Virus record (IMG/VR): IMGVR_UViG_3300025154_000106 | Span: 1-59,121 of that record | Source of the DNA: a virus | Length of the DNA stretch: 59,121 nucleotides | Strand: one strand, 5' to 3' | In this document: positions 48,094 through 57,000 of the stretch, one piece after another | How the letters are laid out: each line of letters starts with the position of its first letter | Numbering within the stretch: position 1 is the stretch's first letter | Program-made: the position numbers and the translations under genes | Notes under the pieces: generated by a model | The model's input: only the letters and a program-made list of their open reading frames with translations | Told to the model about the DNA's origin: nothing | The model's database searches: none

Positions 48094-49860
48094 ATGGATA
48101 CTAACTTAGAAAAGGTTACGCAGAACATAGCATTTGCTAAAGCGTTTATGACTGACTGGCATAAGAATATTGACAGGTGGAGAAACCTATATGACTCCAA
48201 ACACTACTCTGGTACACCCAAGCCGGGTGAGGATAGATTTGCAGACCCAACCTTTACCAACCACGTAGACTTAGCGGTTGGTATTTTGCTTACCAACCCA
48301 TTAGTATGGAAAGCTACTGCATGGAAACCCGGAACAGAAACTCAGAAACTTGAGTCACAGGTAGAGAAATTCCTGGTTGGTGTAATGGAAACTAATATAA
48401 ACAGGAATGAATATGATACCCTTTATGAAGTTCTTCTGCACTATGTTCGTGATGGCGGTTGTGTCTTATATACGGTCTGGGATGAAGATGCAGAAAAGAA
48501 AACCGAGACAGTAATCAATGAGTATGGGGAAGAAGTTCCCGTTCAGGTATATGATGAATGCCCACTGGTTCAAAAGGTTATAGATCCCAGTACAGTATAT
48601 TTCCTTCCAGGGGGGAAGAAAAGATGGATAGCAGTAGCCAGGGAAGAAAAGACATCAGCCTTTGATGTACTTATGCGTTTTGGTAAGTTACCATCTAGTA
48701 TGAGTTACTTGAAATCTACAGAAGACTTGGTAAGCAGGCAAGGAATGCTGGTAGATTATTGGGATGCTACTGAAAAGGATAAAAAAGGAAACATAATTAT
48801 TCGTAATGCTGTATTGTTTGACAATGAGTTTGTTCCTGATCGGGAACTTACTGTCATGCCAAAGTACAAGTCATTACCATATACTCTTGGTTTATACAAG
48901 CCAACAGATAGGACTGATTCAGGAAAGTGGCACAGTATTATTACCCCACTGGAAGAACCAGTAAAACATTTGGAACAGAACATCAACCGCAGACAGCGAC
49001 AGATCAATTTATACTCTTCGCTTCCTGTGGTATCTAAGACATCCAATGGTAGAGCAGTCAGCATGGATGCGGTCATGGGGCAGATTGTAACCTTATCTCA
49101 GGATGAGGATATTGCTTTCCCACAGTGGCCAGGTAATGCTCCTGATGTAGAAAGACAGATTGACTTCCAGAGATCAAGGGTACAGCAATCAGGTTTCTCT
49201 GATGTATTTATTGGCTCTGGTTCTAGTCAGGCATCCGGGTATTCCTTATCACAGTTGGGTGACCAGAACAGGATCAGACTTGAACAACCTATCGCACATC
49301 TCAAAAGATTCTGGGAGTGGGCAGGAAGTAAAGCTATTGAAGTAGCTGTCGATCATGCTGAGGATAATTGTTATCTACGCATGTATGGAAAAATAAAGGG
49401 GAAGCCATTCACAGAACTTATTCCTATAAAAGATCTGGAAGGCTTCCATGTTAGCTGTGAGATTACTCCTAACTTCCCGAATGATCAGGTACGCAAACAC
49501 GCTATGGGCAACCAGGTACGTGGAGTATTGTCAGAAGAAACAATCATGGAAAGATACCTTGACATTCAGCAGCCTGATGAAGAGTATGATCGAAAAGTTA
49601 TTGAGATGACTCAGACACATCCTATTGCACTGCAGTATTCCATGATGAAAGTTCTGGAAGCACAAGCTAAAAACAATGATCCAATCGCAGCCATGGTATT
49701 GCAACAACTACAGCAACAGGGAATGCAGGGTCAGCCGGGTGCACCCACACAGCCACAAGGAATGGAACAACCAGCAGGTGGGATGCCAGCAGTAAACAGA
49801 AAGCCAGAAGCAGAGGCAGGATCAACTGAAACTGCCCCAGATATGACAGGGATGATATGA
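48094..49860 (+). CDS. Portal protein
   Basis: A 588-residue protein, normal size for a portal. FAKAFMTDWHKNIDRWRNLYDS, the long central stem region and the helix before a Gln/Pro/Gly/Met-rich tail (from about residue 545) fit portals of short-tailed phages. Location after terminase supports it. The ring forms the DNA entry channel. The family call rests on layout and context. Confidence 0.85.
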   Translation: MDTNLEKVTQNIAFAKAFMTDWHKNIDRWRNLYDSKHYSGTPKPGEDRFADPTFTNHVDLAVGILLTNPLVWKATAWKPGTETQKLESQVEKFLVGVMETNINRNEYDTLYEVLLHYVRDGGCVLYTVWDEDAEKKTETVINEYGEEVPVQVYDECPLVQKVIDPSTVYFLPGGKKRWIAVAREEKTSAFDVLMRFGKLPSSMSYLKSTEDLVSRQGMLVDYWDATEKDKKGNIIIRNAVLFDNEFVPDRELTVMPKYKSLPYTLGLYKPTDRTDSGKWHSIITPLEEPVKHLEQNINRRQRQINLYSSLPVVSKTSNGRAVSMDAVMGQIVTLSQDEDIAFPQWPGNAPDVERQIDFQRSRVQQSGFSDVFIGSGSSQASGYSLSQLGDQNRIRLEQPIAHLKRFWEWAGSKAIEVAVDHAEDNCYLRMYGKIKGKPFTELIPIKDLEGFHVSCEITPNFPNDQVRKHAMGNQVRGVLSEETIMERYLDIQQPDEEYDRKVIEMTQTHPIALQYSMMKVLEAQAKNNDPIAAMVLQQLQQQGMQGQPGAPTQPQGMEQPAGGMPAVNRKPEAEAGSTETAPDMTGMI

Positions 49861-50078
49861 GGAAAGCAACTGTTACTTCGGGATTTGAAAGAACAATGAA
49901 AGCAGTTCAATCTGGGCTTCAGCGTACTATGGAACGCTCAGGCATAGAGACAGACCGGGATGTAATGTTGTATAATACAATGACACCAGAAGACTTGTTA
50001 GATTTATCAAACATCTATGGTCAAGATGGTGTATTGGATTATGTAAGAGAGATGGAAAGAAAAAGATTTTTCAAGTAG
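49857..50078 (+). CDS. Hypothetical small virion-operon protein
   Basis: A 73-residue protein overlapping the portal stop by four bases (ATGA). Basic helical N-terminus, acidic middle. A dispersed palindrome variant lies in codons 3-8 (K-A-T-V-T-S). No family recognised. Confidence 0.6.
   Translation: MRKATVTSGFERTMKAVQSGLQRTMERSGIETDRDVMLYNTMTPEDLLDLSNIYGQDGVLDYVREMERKRFFK
49864..49878. repeat. Dispersed palindrome, one mismatch inside a gene
   Basis: AAGCAACTGTTACTT in the first codons of the gene after the portal gene. Confidence 0.7.
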
Positions 50079-50089
50079 GAGAGTGAATT

Positions 50090-50998
50090 ATGGCAACTTA
50101 TTATCCACCACCCCCGTCCCCAACAGTATGGAACTGGAGAAACCTACCGGGTAAACCAGCATCCGTGCAGCCAGAGTTCATGGTAAACACACGGGGCATT
50201 TCAAATAAGCCAGTAGATCCAAGGATACCTTTAGGTCTTGGCATTGAGTTTGATACGTGGAGTCCCTACTATCAGAACCAGGCTACTAATTATCTCAATC
50301 AATTCAATACCACTACAGGTGGGGGTAGTGGTGGGGGTACGTATACTGGGTCATCCCCTCAACCAGCCCCACAACCAGAGCCACTTACATGGTCAGACAA
50401 GTATCAGCTAGAAGGCTCACCTTCGTGGTGGAAGGGAATGATGCCCAGCAGGCTGACACCCGAAACAGAGGTAGCTTCTATTATGAATGCACTCATTCCT
50501 TATTTGTCCACTGAAGATCAGCGACAGATGGCTTCCAGTTTATCTCGTCTATTCCCTGATGCTTTTGGTAACTACTCTCCAGAGAAGTCTAACCTTGGAA
50601 CTCCTACTCCAGGTGTAAACGATCAACAGAGAGAGTACTTCTTATCCCAGCAACGAGCAGGAAACATTTTGAGCGCCATGGATAAGATGAAGGAAGCCAG
50701 TGGTAAGGGAGAGAAAGACTTCGGGCCGGGATATCAGTATGTCAGGCAGCTTGCAGCTACAATGAAAGATTTTGGATCAGCTGCAGGATACAAACAACCA
50801 TCCCGTAGACAGATCATAGACATGTACTCAGCCTTCGATCCTTTGTTAGCAGAGGGTGGTGGGGAGAAACTTGGTGCGTATAGTGAGCTGGCGAGATCTA
50901 TTGCACAGCCATTCTTTGGTGCAGGAAAATTAGTCCCAGTAAGTAAAACTGAGTCTGGTGATTGGAAATTCGGGGAAGTAAATAAATCTTGGTTTTAG
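50090..50998 (+). CDS. Virion-associated protein with Pro/Gly linker
   Basis: A 302-residue protein. Pro-rich N-terminus (YYPPPPSPTVWNW), a Gly/Ser/Pro linker near residues 75-100, then a helical domain with SPSWWKGMMPSRLTPETE. It resembles the C-terminal part of the gene at the window start in its linker-then-WW layout. Placed between portal and giant protein, it is probably internal or neck-associated. No family recognised. Confidence 0.5.
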   Translation: MATYYPPPPSPTVWNWRNLPGKPASVQPEFMVNTRGISNKPVDPRIPLGLGIEFDTWSPYYQNQATNYLNQFNTTTGGGSGGGTYTGSSPQPAPQPEPLTWSDKYQLEGSPSWWKGMMPSRLTPETEVASIMNALIPYLSTEDQRQMASSLSRLFPDAFGNYSPEKSNLGTPTPGVNDQQREYFLSQQRAGNILSAMDKMKEASGKGEKDFGPGYQYVRQLAATMKDFGSAAGYKQPSRRQIIDMYSAFDPLLAEGGGEKLGAYSELARSIAQPFFGAGKLVPVSKTESGDWKFGEVNKSWF

Positions 50999-51011
50999 GA
51001 TAGGATAACTC

Positions 51012-54000
51012 ATGGTAGATGCCTTTTGGAAAACCGGACAGTTTGCTCAGTTGCTCAGTGCTGTACGAGAACAACGAGCCAAACAGTCTGCTATAAACAA
51101 CTATGCCTCCACATTTACTCAAGCAGTAAATAAATCGAAAACAGAAAAGCCTCCTGTAGATCCAAACAAGAAGGCTTTATTTGATTGGGGTCAGCGTACC
51201 TATGGAGTAAAGATACCTACCCAAACAGTAGATCCTGCTTTGAGGTTGGATGATAGAAAGCAAGCGTTACTTCACAACCAGTTCTTTGCTGATAAGCGAG
51301 TTGCTGACAGCATTGAACAGGCAAGAATAAGTGCATGGCAGAGAGACCAGACTTTCAAAAGTCAACAGGTAAAGAAAGATGTTCTTACTGGTAAGATAGA
51401 GAAGCCAGCTGGTCAAACTTTTGAAGAGTGGAATCAAGCAAGGCTGGAAGAAGAGAATGCTCTGGCAGCCAGCATCAAGTTCGATCCTGAACTAAAGCCT
51501 GGGGATAAATTGTATCTGGACTACAAACAAAATGTAGTAACCAACAAACCAACAGAGCTTGAGCTATTCAAGTACATGGGAGTTTACATTCCTGTTGAGA
51601 GAAACAAGGCAGGAAACTTAAGCTACCCTGAAGGATACGAAGATCTTGTTATTGATATGACCAAGCTGCAGGATGCTACCTATACACCAGAGGTAGATAT
51701 ATTCCTGCGTGGGTTAGAGTCCAAGTATGAAACAGCCAAGCCCCCAACTTTTGCTTCAAACATACAACCAACCGGGACACCAGCTTACTTGAATGTCTTG
51801 ACAAACGAGATAACAAATGATCAAACTCAGATCCCGTTGTATTGGGATCAGGATACAAAACAAGTTACCCAGTTTGAAGAAAACTATAAGGGTGAAAAGA
51901 ATAGTCCAGTTGTTCTAAATCAAGAGACATTGGATTCTCTTGGTACTGGATTACAACAGGCTATGCAAGTATACATAGCCAACGAACAGAACGCTGACTG
52001 GGGTGTAGGGTCTAACCCTGCAGCAGTATCCATGATAGCCCCTATTGTTACCAGAGAGAACGTATTGGATGGAGTAACAGTTAGGTTTCCATCTGCTACC
52101 AACCAACAGGAAACACAAACAGTAAACTTAGATCCAGTTACTAACGCACCAACCTTCTTAGAAAAGTTCCCAGAGAAGCCTGAGTTCATTAGAAATCTTC
52201 CTGAGCCATTGAGTAATGGATTGGCAGCAAACATATTCAGTGCCACCTGGTGGGAAGTAATGTGGGGTGGTAATGTAACCAAGCAGTTGATGAATACCCC
52301 AACAAGTAAGTTTATGAGTAAGCCAATATTGGGTACAGTATCCTTGAATACGGTTATGGCTGGAGCTGGGGTAGGCTTTACTCTTCTATATAATATACCT
52401 ACAACTCTAGTGAGACAAACGACCTGGCTATTTGGAAATGAGAAGGCTGGAGAAGACTTAAATAATTCTTGGGAGAACTTTGAAGATAAGCTAAGCGTAC
52501 TTCGACAAAGTTACAATATGGACAAAGCTAAGTCCATAAACAAGAATGAAACAAAGACCAACCAGATAGATGAAGCCAGAGCTACTACTCAGTCTATCAG
52601 TGAAGAGTTAGTGAAGTGGAGAAGCGGAACAGTAAAGGGATGGGACAAGTTATCTGATCAACAGAAGGTAACCCGTATTGCTGATCTGGAAGCTCAATGG
52701 GAAAAGTCATTGGAGTATGAAGCAGCCTTAAATAAACTCCAGGCAGACACCATTGGAAAGTTCTCAGAACAGGCTGGGTATTCTGCACAATATTACCGGG
52801 CTGGCAATCTTCCAGTAGCCACAGCTGAATTAGCTTACGGGTATGAGAAGTTGTACGAAGGGGCAGACTGGAATTTAGCCAAGCAATATGCTGGTTCAGT
52901 AAAAGAACACATGTTCACTCCTAATCTGCTTGATCTTCAGAATCGTGGAAGAATACCACAGGAGCAAATACACTTTATGTTGGGTGTACGTGGAATGTCA
53001 GAGCCTGAGATTTCATCTTTTGAACAGTTCATCAACAGCGGATATGTTACTTCCAATATCTTATCCAATGTAGACAATGATACGAAAGCATCCATGCAGC
53101 GTAACCAGACTACAACTGTGTTGGGTGCGAACATGTTATTCCTGCAGGATGTAGCCAAGAAGTCTATTGAGACTGGTCGTACTATGACTACGGCAGAGCA
53201 GTATGATTATCTTGTAGATGAGTGGTTACCAAAGTATCTATACAATTCAGCTACTAACCCCAAGAGGTTAGAGAATACTTACTACAATACTAACCAACAA
53301 CTAACCGCTGACATGGCGAATACAATGTTCCAGCAGTTACAGGTATCCAATAATTATCTGGCCATGGCCAGTCAATATGAAGAAGGAAGCCCAGAGCAGC
53401 AGGAAGTATTGAATAATGCCAAGACATGGATGGATGAGGCTTACCGATTAGGGGATAGAGTAATTGAATACCACTCCAGATCTGGTAATCTCAATCCTTA
53501 TGCAGCATGGACATATAATTTGAGTGAGGAAAAGAAGAACGAGTTCAGGAAGAATGTAGTAGAAGCTATGTTCCAGGCTGGAAGACTTCTTTCAATGGAA
53601 GAGATAACACAGATCTCCTACATTACGCAAGACCCAGCGTTAGAAATGTTGGGTGAGATATTCTTAGATGTAAACAACCTTGCACTCCCTATAGTTGCCG
53701 GGCTGAGTAAGTCATTGATAAAGAGCTTGGGTAGAGTAGCTATGAAAGTTCCATTCATAGGTAAATCTGCTACTGCAATCTCAAACAATACTATAGTAAA
53801 GACTTTACTTGATCGTTCAGTACAGACTGTAGCTTCAAAGCAGGGCAAGGCAGCTACAAATATCTTCTGGTCTGTTGCTCAGACCAAGCCAGCTACTGAA
53901 TCAGAGTTTGTAAAACAGGTATCCAATATTGCAGCATGGGCAAAGCAAGCTACCACAGTAACAGATGAGTTGACTGAAGGTGCAGCTAAGCTATTGAAAG

Positions 54001-57000
54001 AGACTCCATTCAGGGGTGTACCACCAACCATTTCTGCACAGGAGTCATTGATTCAATTAGCCAGAACTATTGATCCAGATGAGTGGGCAGGAATAGCAGC
54101 CAAGGCATGGGAAGCTACACATGAATTCTATGTCAAGGGTGTAACCAAACAAATACTAAGTCAGAACCCAGGCAAGCTGATAAGTGATCCAGTCATAGCC
54201 AATAATATTTCTGATGCAGTGGAGAGACTGGTAGCAAGTTACCGGGGAACATCAAGACTTGGGCAGGAATTTGGTGAGGCATTCAGACAGACATCCTTAC
54301 GAGGAAACCTTGTGAAGTTGGGATCAAACTTAGTTCCTAAAGATACTATCTATGGTGCTATTGCACAGAAATATGGTACTACCAGAGCAGGACAGTTGCT
54401 GGGTGGTATTGCTGAGGTTCAGTCCCGGTTTATGAAAGCATGGATCTGGGCTACGTTAGCTAGACGACCAGCGTGGGCTATCTTCAACTTCGTTGACAAT
54501 ACATTCAGATATACAATGGCTTCAATTCGGTATGGTGGTCAGTTCGGGGATGATATGAAAGCCATGTTGAAAATGTATGGAGATACCGAAGGGGTAATGA
54601 AGACCGTCAAGCAGGGTCAATACAATGTCAAGGCTGAGATAGAAAGTTCTGGGTTGATGAGCTTGACAGATGAGGCGTTTACCAAAGCTGCATCCATGGG
54701 TATTGACAAGAACATGCTCAGCCAAAACCCGTTGTCCTTCCTATCTTATTATAAAAGTTTTGTACAGATAAATGGCACAGGTAAGAACCTGTTAGGTAAA
54801 GTTCTTGGTACTTTCACAGCTTTCCCTGCCAGCATCAAGGCATTGAACAACTCTATTGAGATGGGCATGAAGACTATGATGTACATTCGTTTCTATGAAA
54901 AGAACATAGCCAAGATGAATCATCTCTTCCTTACAGATGTAATAAGTCATCTGTCTGAAGTAGTACAGGCTAAGGGTCTAAGTGCTATTGAAGCAGACAT
55001 GATCCAGAAGCACGTATTGAATTCTATTAACAGTTCAGGTGGGAATGCTGCCAAACTGTATGACTTATTGAGACACAATAGAGTAGATCCAAAGTTATCT
55101 GGATACAATATTTATATCCCAGAGAGCTTAAGAAATGCTGAGTGGTTTGATGAGGCTGCACAGAGAGCCTTCCTTTATGATGTAACTACACGCTTCCAGA
55201 AATTCCAGGCAAGGTTAGCTAAGAGTAATGTTAAAGAAATCTTGCCAGAACACCTTGATCAATTCTTTGATGAGACACTGAGTGTACTCCAGGCAGAATC
55301 CAATATGATTGTGCAGGGGATGAACAGGGATTACTCCATTGTAACTGGTGCAGAGATAGGATCGAATGGAGAGCAAGTAAAAGCTGCTCGCTATTCTAAA
55401 TCCATAGAGAAGGAACTAAAGGGTGTAGATAAGGATACTGCAGATTTCTTAAAGAATCTGGATGATAGCAAACCTTTTGACAGAAAGACTAAGGGTAAGA
55501 TCAAGAAGTATCTACAGGACAATGACATCAAGTTTGAAGATACAGATGAAGGGTTGAAGGATGGTCTTGCCAAGTTACGAGCAAAGAGAGATGAGTACCC
55601 TGACAGCCAACCACGTGCTGCAACCCCAGAAGAACTCAAAGCTATTGATGAGAATAAAGAAGGGGTGCTTACTAACAGTGAAGAGCTTACTGGTTGGGAT
55701 GCTAACGTTCACAGTGCTGATGATAAGGTTTCTGGAAAATGGAATGAGAGAGCACTCTGGGAATCCAAGACACATGAAGCAATTGCCCAGATAGAAAATG
55801 TAAAAGGCTTTAGTGGATTAACCCCAGCAGAACTTACAAAGCTGCAGAGTATAGCAAAGGGTATGCTAGATAGAACAAACAACATTAGCTCCAGGGTAAA
55901 CAAATTCTTTAGGGAAGTCTACCCCGGCCCAGGCATGATCAACAATAAAGCAAGATGGGAGGATTACTATGCAAGAGTAATCAATCAACTTGACAACCGT
56001 ATTGGATACCAAAACGCAGAAGTATTAGTTCCTCTACAGAACGGAACATTAAAAGCTACTGCAGATGTGAACATGGAAGATATATTACAGCTGTCTGGTA
56101 TTGAACTGCTCTATGATACAGATGGAATGATTACTTCCTTCCGTGCTATCAACCCATTCAGTGGGAAGCCAGAGCTGGTTGAGAATACTGTATTTGTAAA
56201 CCAACTCAAGAGACGGTTGGGTATCAATACAAAGGCAGACGCACGTAGAGGATTGGTAGATGACTACTTCAAGATAAAGGGGCAAGCTCCTGTTGGAGAG
56301 ATGGAACGTATCAACATAGCTTACAGTTTGAAAGTACCAGAAGTCCGACCACTCGAAACCATGGTAGCAGATGATGTAAGACTTGACCTGGCCATACGTG
56401 AGGGAAGAAATCAGGATGCTGCAGTATTGTTGGCAGAGAAATTCCAGTTCCCATTGATGTATGAGAAGGGTGGACAGTTACTTCCCAACTATGCACACCT
56501 ATTGAACAAGGCTAAGAAAGAATTAGGATTGAAGGGTGATGATGCAATCAAGACATTGAATGACATCAAGCCTGAAGATCTATATAAAGTTTTGAAGAAC
56601 TGGTATGAAACAACTACTGGCGTTACACTTGCCAGCATAAAGGGAAACCTGAAAGAGGGAATGGTAAAAGCCATTTCAAATATTTTCAATACCCCAACCA
56701 ACATAGCTGAGGGAATATTTGAAACCTACAACAGACTTGCCCTTACTATTGGTAAGCACATGGGTGGTAAGAGTGAGGCTGAGGTATGGCAGGATGTTCT
56801 GTATGGTGTAATGAAAGCAGGAGATTCTGGTGCAGTAGATGTAGTTCGTGCAACAGATACTTTATTCTGGTTCAACACAGAGGTTAGAAACTATGTTACC
56901 AATCTTGTCGGTAATGGTAAGGTAGTCAAGGGAATAAAGAGACCCATTACTAAAGCTGAACTTCTCAAGGCTCTCAAGAAACGATTCAATCAGGAACGCT